This document shows positions 22,412-32,600 of a DNA stretch of 64,000 nt, piece by piece. The first letter of the stretch is position 1, and the number at the start of each line of letters is the position of its first letter. Source of the stretch: Venturia oleaginea (taxonomy: Eukaryota; Ascomycota; Dothideomycetes; Venturiales; Venturiaceae). Both the position numbers and the translations under genes were made by a program. The notes below the pieces were generated by a model. The model did not search any database. It worked only from the letters and a program-made list of their open reading frames with translations, and was not told the DNA's origin. Where the stretch lies: NCBI GenBank assembly GCA_013176395.1, contig JABMLP010000008.1:682001-746000 (forward strand), given 5' to 3'.

Positions 22412-23480
22412 ACGTATTCCACCACCCGAACCGCCACACCACCCAACCCGCCAAAATATGCCAAGACTACCACTTCCCCCATTATCTGATTATGTCTCAA
22501 TAACACAACTCGTTATTACTTGAACACGAAGGGAGACTTCAGCTTACCCTCCAAGCCCTCCAAGCCGGCCAATTCCGAAGCCAACGAGCTGCTGCGCGCG
22601 CCTTTAACGTTAAACACCAGAATCTCTCTGATCGCGCCCGAGGAGTCCCATTTATCCTCGAAAAGCTACCAAACGGTCGGAAACTCACCCTTACCGAGAA
22701 GCAAACGCTTATCCAATATATTCTCGACCTCAATTCGCGAGGATTTGCGCCCCGGCTGTGTGAGGTGGTAGATATGGCGGATAAACTACTGGGTATACGC
22801 GGTGGAGAGCCAGTAGGCAAAAACTGGGCTGAGAGATTCGTAACGCGCTCAGATGAGCTCAAGGTAGCCTTCAATCTACGGATACGTACCCCGCCAGAAC
22901 CCCGTCTCCTAGAAACGCCGTGGCAGTCAAAGACTCCAAGCAATACTCATGAATTTGGATCCCAATCCAAGCTCGTAAGCGAGTCTTTTACTCTGTCACC
23001 AATTACTGCGCAGGCAGGCTTTTCACAGCTTGTTAAAGGCGCTGAATTGATGCTGCACCAGAACGCTCTACTTGTTGCACGAAACCACGAGCTTGAAGAT
23101 CAATTGGCAGTAATGACGAAGCGAAAATCACGTAAAAGAAAGCGGATCCAGCAAGGTGGTACTATGGAGTATGGGACTGCAGCAGCGCGGGTAGCTGCTG
23201 AGGCGTCTGTTGCGCCTCAGGGATCAAATAATACTTGTAGTAGTGGTGATCAAGAAACAGCCCGACCAACTCAAAGGGGCTGTGGGAACTGCGGCGCGAC
23301 TGGGCACAATGCGCGAACGTGTAAAAAGGATATTGAGATATCTTCTGAATCAGATAGCAGCACGACAGACTTGGAATCTATTGTTGATAGCGATAAAATT
23401 GAAGAGTCGTAACATGAGTTGGTCGTGCCAAGGAAAAGTGGCCGGCTCGGTGGTTTGGCCGGCTCGGTGGTGGAATACGT
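22412..23480 (+). mobile_element. pogo/Fot1-type element, copy C (internally deleted)
   Basis: 1069 bp flanked by TA (22410-22411 and 23481-23482), ends ACGTATTCCACCACC / inverse. The left subterminal region is degenerate relative to the right, which keeps two GAGCCGGCC units. It belongs to the same superfamily group as A/B but is a distinct lineage. The catalytic domain is deleted, so it is non-autonomous. Confidence 0.88.
22492..23412 (+). pseudogene. Deleted pogo transposase in copy C
   Basis: ATG 22492 is followed by a stop TAA at 22501-22503 where related copies have CAA (C-to-T). The frame is then open to 23412. It holds the psq HTH (GQFRSQRAAARAFNV), the second HTH (GKNWAERFVTRSDEL) and then, after AFN at about 22877, jumps in frame to LRIRTPPEPRLLETPWQSK. 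That point lies after the catalytic domain in copies A and B. About 260 residues with all three Asp are therefore missing, while the C-terminal zinc knuckle CGNCGATGHNARTC is kept. Confidence 0.82.
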
Positions 23481-24433
23481 TACTCGTATAATACAAATAT
23501 TATTCCTCATGGAGATTTTTGGCCAAGGAGTACCCTACCCAAGTTCACCCACCGCGATTCCCCTTGCTCAAAGTACCTCCGCCATAAACTTCTCCACACC
23601 ATTTCCTATCACCATCTGAGACTCTTTTCGGTCCAAGCACGTATCATCGAGTTAGAGGATGCATCTTCAGTTCATTTTGGGTGCTCTGCCTATTGGCACC
23701 GACCATGAGCTCTTGCCCAGCAATCTCGACGACGTGTATGAAAGTACAATCTTTACGCTGTATTATATGTATCCCACTACGGGCTCAAGATATGCACGTA
23801 CCAACCAGAACGAATCGAGACGTCTTCAGAAACGGACGGAATACTGCTATAGCGGCTATCCTACATCCCGTTCTAGGTTATCGGTTTGTAAAAAGGTGAC
23901 ATGGGTGAAGATATACGAACAATTTCGCAGTATGATGATTCAGGTTTGGAATGTAGACTCGAGGCATGGGTCTGCGTGTTCAACTGTATACTCTGCTCAT
24001 CGGTGTGATAATTGGTCGAGGAGGAAGGAAGGGAAGATATAGGGATGACAACTTGTCTACTTGGCTATATATTGAGGCTGTCGAAATTGGCTGCGTTGCG
24101 TTAGGAATGAGAAGCTGTTACTGCATGATCTCGCTCGTGTTGAGAAAACAACTTTCTTTACATTGAGAATTTAGTGAGCATATCTTTTTTAAAGAATTGG
24201 TTATGAAGAGCAGTAAGTCTGTTGCTTGGTATCAGCTCAACTCAGTGCACGCTTGAGAACCCTCGCCTATTGGTTAGAGTTTGCGGTGCCTCGAAGCAAA
24301 GTAGAGGCGAAGACATGCTTCATAAGCTGATAAGTCGAGAGTGATGGCTTTTATTTCCTAGAAACACTGGATTGAAAGGTTGTCTGAAATTCATAGTTCA
24401 TAACGTGCCTTCAACCTTTAATATGACCCGAAT
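23481..24433. other. Intergenic, no gene seen
   Basis: About 950 bp between pogo copy C and the stop of the small F-box-like gene. ORFs here lack recognisable motifs. Confidence 0.3.
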
Positions 24434-25213
24434 TCATAATATCCTCGCCGTCGTGATACCACCGCTGCTGAACCCAATGGCCACCTTGACATCGCCGGTC
24501 ATTTCTTCCACTGGCTCCCGGAAGCATTCTCCTGATTTGGCAGCCGCTGCACATTTTCTCTGTAGTTCGGGGATGAACTTATCGACTTGAAGAGAGGTCT
24601 GCACAATGTCAGCTATAAATCCTCTTTCTATCGCAGCAGTGTCTCTCTGATATTGGGTGATCGTCACGCGTCTACATGAGTAAACGACCAATATAAATAT
24701 ATATTCCGAGGAGTCATGAAAGCGCGATCGAGCCCCGTTTCTTGGAAGAGCTTGCTTACCTTCTGTCCTTTCTTTCCACACACTTGGAAAGTCTCGAAGA
24801 AATCCTTGCCCTGTATACGAAGACAGCCATCATTGTAGCTCAAAAGCCGATTAATCAATTGGCCCATGATCGGATCCGTGCTGGTTAGGCGATTGGAATC
24901 ACTTCGACGGTTGGCCCTGTATAGTAGCCGGTTACCTCTGTATTTCAGCGAGCAACGCCTGGGTCTCATCTCTCGGGCAGAGGGCGGTGTCGTGATCTTG
25001 AACATGCTCAATGTCGCCGTATGCGAGAAAGGGGATGACCTTTTGAAGCCTTATAGATACACCCAACGTCAAAGGGATGTGGTTTGTGCCAGCGTAGTCA
25101 TCGAATGGAAGTTTATAAAGTGGTTTCCCAAAAGAAAGGAGGTATTTGAAGATGGCCTCCCTCAATTCAGGTGGAATTCCCATCAAACTGGGCGTCGTCT
25201 CCGAATTTGACAT
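24434..25213 (-). CDS. Small F-box-like (2EXR-type) protein
   Basis: Predicted 203 aa from exons 24936-25213, 24760-24880 and 24434-24646. Intron 1 (24881-24935, 55 nt) has donor GTAACC and acceptor AACCAG; intron 2 (24647-24759, 113 nt) has donor GTAAGC and acceptor ATATCAG. Phases agree. The start ATG 25213 gives MSNSETTPSLMGIPPELREA, with the LMGIPPELREAIFKYLL F-box-like start at about residues 10-26. The rest shows no domain I know. Divergent from SLD5 with 160 bp between starts. Intron 1 has its only branch-like CTAAC unusually close to the AG, so that joint is the least certain. Confidence 0.6.
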
Positions 25214-25373
25214 GTCGATGAAATGGTGGACAGAAGAGGGCGATGCGTTGATGATATCCACCGCGAAAGCATCGCCGAGTCACGTTTGATATTTCCGTCT
25301 GCTTCGCGACCATGTTCAAGCCCAACAAAATAATACCAGATTGAAGGCCCGATGTCCTACTCACCAGCACGCC

Positions 25374-26147
25374 ATGGATATCGATGACATCCTCGCGGAT
25401 CTCGACAACGACCACGTCCCGCAAGAGTCGCAAGACCTCCAAGCCCTTACGCGATCATGGGTCGCCGAACGCGTCGCGCCGGAGCTTTTGCCATGGCCAG
25501 AAGGGTCAATGGATAGGATTCTTGCCAGGATCGCGAGGCAGGTTCGTCGGCGCTAAACACTCGCGAAGCTCGAAATTGAAGCAGAGCTGATTGGAACACC
25601 CTTACAGATAGAAGTCATAGAAGACCAAACTGGTTCCATGGACCCAAAGACTAACTTCAAACTCATTATCCTCCAGACGGAATTGGAGAGATTTAAGTTT
25701 CTAGTAAGGTCATTTTTAAGAGCTAGGATAGCAAAGGTATTGATATGAAAACTCCCGGAGACGATACGAGCAACGACTAACACTCCACAGATCGACGCAC
25801 ACCCTCTCCACTACCAGACCCATGAACTCAGCGATACTCTCCTCTCGCAATCAGAAACGCAATATTTACAAGCTCATCAAACGCTCCTCACAACGCACTA
25901 CCAAACCTCCTTCCTCTCCTAATTTCCACAATCTCTACAACGGCTCGATGATACGACAGGTGGTATCAATATGATTGATAGACCTGATGCTGAGAAGGCT
26001 GTCTTTGTACGAGCGCTGAGAGATTGTGGAGCTGTGACTGTGGAGGGCGCGGATGTGAGATGCGAGTTCAGAAAAGGCGACGTTTGGGTTATACGGTGGA
26101 ATGCTGTCAAGGAAATGGTTCAATTAGGCGATGTGGAATTGATATGA
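25374..26147 (+). pseudogene. SLD5: GINS complex subunit SLD5 with in-frame stop
   Basis: Exons 25374-25541, 25608-25736 and 25791-26147; introns 66 nt (GTTCGT...TTACAG) and 54 nt (GTATTG...CCACAG). Joined, it reads as SLD5: [28 protein letters not shown] (A-domain start), [31 protein letters not shown] and a C-terminal B domain ending VQLGDVELI. All intron phases fit and the frame would give 217 aa. Codon 143 is TAA (25920-25922), between FLS and FPQSLQRLDD, where relatives appear to have a Ser codon. SLD5 is essential for CMG helicase function in yeasts. This is therefore either a real null allele with another copy elsewhere, a sequence error, or a readthrough stop. Everything else looks conserved. 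Confidence 0.8.
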
Positions 26148-26649
26148 ACTGGCATATATGTACATAGGTATATGGGCATAGGAAGGCGTTGTCGAAGCAT
26201 TTCAGGGGCGGTGGGGCATCGTAAAGCGCTTCGTGAGGAATTTGGTTTCACAGACGGAAGCGATGGGCGATGTACAGGACGAGAAATGGTTCATGTAACG
26301 GTAGACTAGAAGATACTATTTATACCACCATCTATAACGTTCGGGTTGCGAACGCTCTTCATAATAGTTCTGAACTGCTTATAGCCATACCAAATTGATG
26401 AGAACTCCAGCAAAGCTTTCAGAATTCGAACTGATCCCAATTCCTAAAGAAGGAACAACGTCAAAGAGTGGAAAGTTTGCAGTACTGACAATGACGCCGA
26501 CGCCAAAACTTTCTATTCCCCGCCAAAAATCGTAAAATACATATCAACAAGAGGATAAAAGGGTTCAAATACTTCTCATGAACAAAAGAGAACCATCATG
26601 TCGTGACCAGCAACGTAGGCATTGACGTACCAAACAAAAAGTTACCTTT
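26148..26649. other. Intergenic, no gene seen
   Basis: Contains the T5 run (26636-26640 read on the minus strand) that would end tRNA-Arg copy 2. No coding region recognised. Confidence 0.35.
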
Positions 26650-26780
26650 TGATCTCCGCAGGGACTTAATATATCATTAGCTTTGGAGTCATGCATTTAG
26701 TAGGCTCAACTTACTCGAACCTGCAATCTCTTGATTTCGTGTCATCGTAGTCAAGCGCCTTGCCATTGGGCCAGAAGACC
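26650..26780 (-). tRNA. tRNA-Arg(ACG), copy 2, with two introns
   Basis: Same 72 mature positions as copy 3, and one T-loop base different from copy 1. Anticodon ACG at 26746-26748 (minus strand). Intron 1 is 9 nt (26736-26744) at 37/38. The second insert, 26665-26714 (50 nt), splits the T-loop after TTCGA. It starts GTAAGT, has branch-like GCTAATG and ends TTAAG. Removal gives T-arm GCAGG-TTCGATC-CCTGC. TTTTT lies 10 nt downstream. The upstream 11-mer CTATTATCTTA is shared with copy 1. Confidence 0.87.
26665..26714 (-). other. Spliceosomal-intron-like insert in the T-loop of tRNA-Arg copy 2
   Basis: 50 nt with a perfect GTAAGT 5' end, GCTAATG about 10 nt before the terminal AAG, and no similarity to the copy 1 or copy 3 inserts outside the ends. 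Confidence 0.7.
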
Positions 26781-27621
26781 ATAAGATAATAGTAAGATCC
26801 TGATTTTGTTTAAATAACCAGAAACAAATCTATACTCAATCCTCCATTCCCGAAATAGCATAACTACCTAAGATATGCTATCAGTGCGTACGAAAACAGG
26901 CCGATTTTTCGCGTTCCAGCCTAGCAACGAATTTGCCTTTCTGATACCACATCGACCAGAATAAATTCTGAAAATTTATCTCTATTCTTATCACAGAGAA
27001 CAAGTTCCGAGGGTGAGGAATCTGTTTTGCTTGAGTTGTCACGAACTTGGTGGTGGTTGGGGTATATCAAAAAGCAACCGCATCTCGTACGATGTGGGAA
27101 AGTTTGGGGGCTGGAACTCCAAAGCTGGAGGTTGTGGATTTTTGCCGAGGGCTTGGCTGTCCCCTGAACGACTCCATTTCCAAGAGATATCGCTCTGCTC
27201 TATCCACGATTTAAGAAAACATTACCGGTGGCCCTTGCGCCTAACCCTCTCCGAAATCGATCCGTTATCTTGCTGGGATTATGTCCATCACCCGACTCCT
27301 CTCTCACCTATAATAATCAGTCTAGACTCCAGTGTCTCCCACCGAATATATCTCCTACTATCTTGAGCGTGAATCGAATTCTCCGATCGAGACACCTTTG
27401 GCTTCAATTTAATACGGCTGTCATAGAAATTCATCACACAAGTGGGCACTTACTACTACTATGTTTCCAGAGGATCAGTAGACGACTTCTCGAAAGCTTC
27501 CTCGGTCTAGCTTTTGTACGGCGGAAATTTTCTGGTCGCTTCCATTATATATTGCCTATAATTGCTATAGTATAGGCAAGAGTAATAGATACTCTTCTTA
27601 GTAGCTTCTCTGCTATATTAC
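26781..27621. other. Intergenic, no gene seen
   Basis: Sequence between tRNA-Arg copy 2 and the left LTR. The ORFs have no recognisable motifs. Confidence 0.3.
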
Positions 27622-27932
27622 TGTTAAGGGATGGAATCCTTCTCTCTAGCTTATCCATGACTGGATTTCCAATTGTTCTCTTGTTATTCTGCAAGCTGTC
27701 ATGTTCTATTTTGCAAGCTGTCATGTTCTATTTCGCAAGCTGCCATGTTCTATTTCGCAAGCTGTCACGTTTCCATTTAAAGATACTTTCTAGAAGGATC
27801 TATTGTAAGAGGAGGATTATTTATACGAGCTATCCTTCCTGTATTTACACTTTCTTCTCTGTACTTAGATACTTTGAAATACAAGCAGTCTTCTCTCACT
27901 TGCGAAACACCTTTGAGGGTTGAACTCTTACA
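27622..27932 (+). repeat. Left LTR
   Basis: 311 bp. U3 holds four tandem units of about 22 bp (GCAAGCTGTCATGTTCTATTT-like, about 27691-27778). A TATA-like TTTATA is at 27820-27825, and GTACTTAGATA at 27861-27871 is a likely transcript 5' end. Confidence 0.93.
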
Positions 27933-27933
27933 T

Positions 27934-27944
27934 TATCTAAGTAC
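27934..27944 (+). promoter_or_regulatory. Primer-binding site, self-priming type
   Basis: TATCTAAGTAC one base after the LTR is the exact 11-nt complement of GTACTTAGATA at 27861-27871 inside the LTR, about 40 bp after the TATA box. This is the arrangement of Tf1/sushi-like elements that prime reverse transcription from the folded 5' end of their own RNA. The complementarity is seen; the priming mode is inferred. Confidence 0.6.
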
Positions 27945-27984
27945 CTCAATCTTACAAAGGAAGAAAGGCTCACAGAGAGCAAGC

Positions 27985-28330
27985 TCCAAAAAGGAATTTC
28001 AAGAAGAGGACACTTGTCCTAATCCAAGAAGCGAGGGCCAACCTCAAGGGCCAAACAGAAAGGAATTTCAAGAAGAGGACACTTGTCCTAACTCAAGAAG
28101 CAAGGGCCAACCTCAAAGGCCAACTTCAAGGGCCAACCTCAAGGGCCAACCTCAAGGGCCAAACAAAAAGGGAATTCAAGAGAATTCAAGCTGAGATTTT
28201 CTAGAAGGTGCTAGAATCTCCAAGAAGCAAGGGCCAACCGAAAGGGCCAATCCAAAAAGGGAATTCAAGAGAATTCAAACTGAGATTTTCTAGAACGTGC
28301 TGGAATCTCCAAGAAGCAAGGGCAGGTCAT
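27985..28330 (+). repeat. Leader-region direct repeats
   Basis: Imperfect repeats of GGAATTTCAAGAAGAGGACA-type units (two), AAGGGCCAACCTCAA-type units (about six) and a 60-bp block containing GAATTCAAGAGAATTCAA then CTGAGATTTTCTAGAA (two copies). They lie between the primer-binding site and gag, in the untranslated leader. Confidence 0.7.
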
Positions 28331-28608
28331 CCTAAGACAGCGTAGTCTTAGGAGTTGAAGCTGTAATAAGCTGAGGAAAGAAAGAGCTAGGAAGAGAGAT
28401 TTAATACACTTGGCCTTCACAGTCCCTGGGAGCTCTGTCCTTAGTAATAAGGATTGCAGAGCGGACTATAGTGTAAAAATCCTTCTGGGATTCTATAGTC
28501 ACCTTCCTATACTAATAGGCATTGACTCTATACTGCCTAGCAAATCTCTAGAGTAGAGCCTAGGAGTGTGTATAGTAGTGCTCTCTATTATCTCTCATAG
28601 GTGAAAAT

Positions 28609-29631
28609 ATGGAAGGAGAAGATCAGGAACAAAGAGTTCCTCAAGAACCCCAAGCCCTACAAGAAGCTATGGCAGCATTACAACATCAACTAGCCATTCA
28701 GAACGATGCTATTACGCGTATTCTTACAATCTTACCTAACACTACTCGCTCTGAGAACGTAGTAGAAGGACAAGAGACTAAGAATTCACAAAAAGACAGA
28801 ATACATAGGAAGAAAGCTGTACTTCCTAAGCTCCAAGAATTTGATGGCAAGCGTTCTGAATGGGCTCAGTGGTTTCAACAAGCAAGGATGAAGTTGGAGA
28901 TAGACGCAGAGTCTATAGGGGATAGTAGGAACCAATTTGCCTACATCTTCTCCTCTCTACGAGGCTCCGCAGCTCAGGCTACTCTGGCCTACGTAAAGAC
29001 AGCTCCAGAGGAAGATAAAACGGGACAGAAATTGTTACAGTATATGGACAACTTCTATGGCGATCCAGTACAACAACAAAGAGCTACTGTAAGCCTGTCC
29101 ACAATCAAACAAAAAGAGAAAGAACCCTTCTTCTCTTTTCTTCCCCGTTTTGAAACCACTCTTGCTAATGCTGGAGGAATGACTTGGCCTGACGCTGTTA
29201 AAATTGCATTTCTACACAAAGCAATAAATCAAGAGCTGCGAAACCAGAGAATAGGCCAATCTCAGAGTACCTCCTACCAGCAGTTTGTGTCCGATCTTTT
29301 GAATACAAGTATGCAAATCACTACAGCAAAGATGCTCTCTTCCTCAGAAGATAAGTTACGATTCAGAGATAAAGAGAAGTCTTTTAAAGATCTGAACGCT
29401 ATGGACTGGGAGCCTACACGCGTAAACAAGTTAAAAATTTCGTCTAAAGCCTATGAATATAGGAAGGCAAATAACCTCTGCTTACGCTGTGGGAAGGCCG
29501 GCCATAGAATGAAAGACTGCTGGTTGGATACAGAGGTAGAAAGAGTCACGCAACTTGGTTCAAAAAGGGCCAAAGGAACCACTGAGGAGAATGAAGAAGT
29601 TGAAGAAGAGGACTACTCGGAAAAAGAGTAG
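28609..29631 (+). CDS. gag: Retrotransposon Gag
   Basis: 340 aa from ATG 28609. A coiled-coil-prone N-terminus is followed by the retrotransposon gag capsid region (about residues 75-250, with WAQWFQQARMKL and FYGDPVQQQRAT), then a CCHC zinc knuckle CLRCGKAGHRMKDC (about 289-302) and an acidic tail ending EEDYSEKE. The stop TAG is at 29629-29631. Gag forms the particle and binds RNA. Its last 28 nt overlap the open pol frame. Confidence 0.93.
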   Translation: MEGEDQEQRVPQEPQALQEAMAALQHQLAIQNDAITRILTILPNTTRSENVVEGQETKNSQKDRIHRKKAVLPKLQEFDGKRSEWAQWFQQARMKLEIDAESIGDSRNQFAYIFSSLRGSAAQATLAYVKTAPEEDKTGQKLLQYMDNFYGDPVQQQRATVSLSTIKQKEKEPFFSFLPRFETTLANAGGMTWPDAVKIAFLHKAINQELRNQRIGQSQSTSYQQFVSDLLNTSMQITTAKMLSSSEDKLRFRDKEKSFKDLNAMDWEPTRVNKLKISSKAYEYRKANNLCLRCGKAGHRMKDCWLDTEVERVTQLGSKRAKGTTEENEEVEEEDYSEKE

Positions 29632-32600
29632 CCTCTATCCAAAGTCGTGGATGGAGGCGTAGAGTAGATAGAGCAAAATTGTCAAAGGAGTCAATTGAGA
29701 GAGTAAATAGTATTTTGAATTCGAACAAAGACACTGATTCACACCGTTCTCGGATAGAAAAAGAATGGGAGCAGTTCAGACCCAAGATGCTCTCCCGCCT
29801 TTTCTACACAAATACTATAGTGAACGATATATACTCTCTTAAAACTCTCCTTGATAATGGATCTAGCTGCTACGCATCAATAAACGAGGAGAAAGCTTCG
29901 CAGATGGACCTTGAAGTACTCCCTATTAGTCCGCGTACTATAGGTGGAGTTCTTAAGGAAGAAGGACAGACCCAAGTGACAAAAATTGCGAAGTTGAACC
30001 TAGATTTAGGGGGACTTATATGCAACGCTTTTGCTTATATAGTCCCGGGACAATTTGAGGATCTTCTACTAGGCAGGCCTTTTCTCAAGGACACCAAAGC
30101 CGTTATCAATGAATCTAAAGGTACTCTTACCTTTGCAAACGGGATTAGCATTCGCGATGCTAAATTTGAAGACAAACTTGATATACAACAAGTAGCGCCC
30201 GTAAGATTCCACCGCCTTGTCACTTCTACACTTGAGAAAATCAAAGACGCGTCTAGAGTATTTGCTGTTACTCTTCGAGATATTGATATTGCCTTGAAGC
30301 CGAAAGTCCCTTTGACAACAGAGCAAATACTGGAATTGCTACCTAAGAGGTTTCATAAGTACGCTGCTGTCTTTGATCCTAAAAGGGCCGAGAGACTACC
30401 ACCGCATCGCCCTGGGATTGATCACGAAATACCTATAGAAGAAGGAAAACCACTTCCTTGGGGACCTCTATATGGTATGGGTCGAGAACAACTCCTTGTT
30501 TTGCGAAGGACTCTTACAGAGCTACTAGATAAAGGCTTTATCCGAGAGAGTAAATCAGTTGCTGCGTCTCCAGTTCTCTTTGTGAAGAAACCAGGAGGGG
30601 GCTTACGCTTTTGCGTAGACTACCGAGCCTTAAACGCAATTACTCGAAAGGATAGGTACCCGCTACCGTTAGTAAAAGAGACTTTACTAACCTTAGCTCG
30701 TGCTAAGTATCTTAGTAAGCTTGATGTAAATGCTGCCTTCCACAAGATTCGAATCGCAACGGGAGATGAGTTCAAAACTGCCTTTCGAACTAGATATGGT
30801 CTATTTGAATGGCTAGTTACTCCCTTTGGCTTAACCGGTGCACCTGCGTCTTTTCAACGGTATATAAACTATATCCTTCGACGATACCTAGACGAGTTCT
30901 GCTCAGCTTATCTAGACGATATAGTAATATACTCTTCAAAGAACCTTAAAGACCATGAAGAAAAGACTGAAAAGATACTTCAAAGCTGCCTTAACGCTGG
31001 GTTATACCTTGATATTCGGAAGTGCGAGTTTAATACCAAACGAGTCAAGTATCTAGGCTTCGTTATAGATACTGAAACGGGCCTACACATGGATCCGGAG
31101 AAGATCAAAGCAATTAAAGAATGGGAACGTCCTACTACTCTACGAGGAGTACGTGGCTTCCTAGGCTTTACAAACTTCTACCGTGACTTTGTAAAAGATA
31201 ACTCAACAATAAGGGAGCCTCTGGTTCGCCTTACAAAGAAGAATACTCCATTTTTATGGGGAAAGGAGCAAGAAGAATCTTTTCAAAAACTTAAGGCAGA
31301 GTTTTGCAAAGAACCTGTCCTGTCTGCACTTGATGAAGATAAGCCTACGCGAGTAGAACCTGATGCTTCAGGCTGGGCTTCCGGAGCAGTACTTAGTCAA
31401 AAAGATGAGCTAGGTAACTGGAAACCATGTGCTTTCTTCTCTACTAAGCACTTGCCAGCCGAATGCAATTATGATATCCACGACAAAGAACTTATGGCTA
31501 TAGTCAAAGCTCTAGTCCATTGGACTAGCGAGCTACTAAGCCTAAGTAAGCCATTCATTATCCTCACAGATCACAAGAACCTTGAGAAGTTTATGGTAAA
31601 AAGGGAACTAAATGAAAGGCAAATGAGATGGGCGCAGATACTAGCTAAGTTTAACTTCAAACTAGGCTATCGCCCAGGCTCTGAATCTGTAGTTCCAGAC
31701 GCCTTAACTCGAAGGGATCAAGATCTCCCAAAGGATATTCAAGACCCAAGAATCGTTGAAAGAACTAGAACGTTATTACCTCCAAAGCTTTGGATTAACG
31801 TTCTAGAGGATAAGACTCCTGCAAGAGAAGAAGCTGCCCAAGAAAATGCTCAAGAAGTAGACAAAGAACCTATCCCCTTTATACAAAATCCCTTTCTCTC
31901 AGGTGATCTAAGGGATAGATGGGAAACTGCACTCGAAGGAGATCTAGACTACAGACGTATTTTCCAAAGCGTTCTAAAGCAAGATAGGCAGTTCCCATCT
32001 AAGCTAAAGGTTCCTACTTCTATAGGAGATTGTAAAGTCGAAAACAACCAGCTCTACTATAGAGACCGAATCTGGTTGCCCTCCTACGAGCCTCTCTTAA
32101 CAGGAGTAATTCAAGAAATACACGATTCAGTCCTATCAGGGCATCCTGGACGAGAAGCTACTATTGCTATTCTCTCCAGACAGTTCTACTGGCCGGGATT
32201 TGCTCAAGATATACGTCAGTTTATACGCAATTGTGACGTCTGCGGAAGAACTTCAGTCTGGCGAGACAAAAAGAAAGGTTTACTTAAACCTCTTCCTGTC
32301 CCTAGCCGTATCTGGCAAGATATTTCAGTAGACTTCATAGTCGAATTACCAGAGAGCCAAAGATGCACAAGACTCTGCGTTATTACTGACCGCTTGGGTA
32401 AAGGAACTATCCTGTTCCCAGTGCCTAAAGAACAGTTTGGAGCTGAAGGATTTGCAAAACTATTTATGCAGAACTACGTAAGATTACACTGGCTTCCTAG
32501 ATCTCTAGTCTCAGATAGGGACACGCAATTTGTTAATGCTTTCTGGAAAGAAGTTTGTCACCTTCTTAAGATAGAGAGAAGACTCTCTACAGCGTATCAC

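Noticed and set aside
27657..27923. 88-aa ORF present twice (also in the right LTR)
   Set aside because: It is LTR sequence read as protein; the tandem repeats in U3 cause the open frame.
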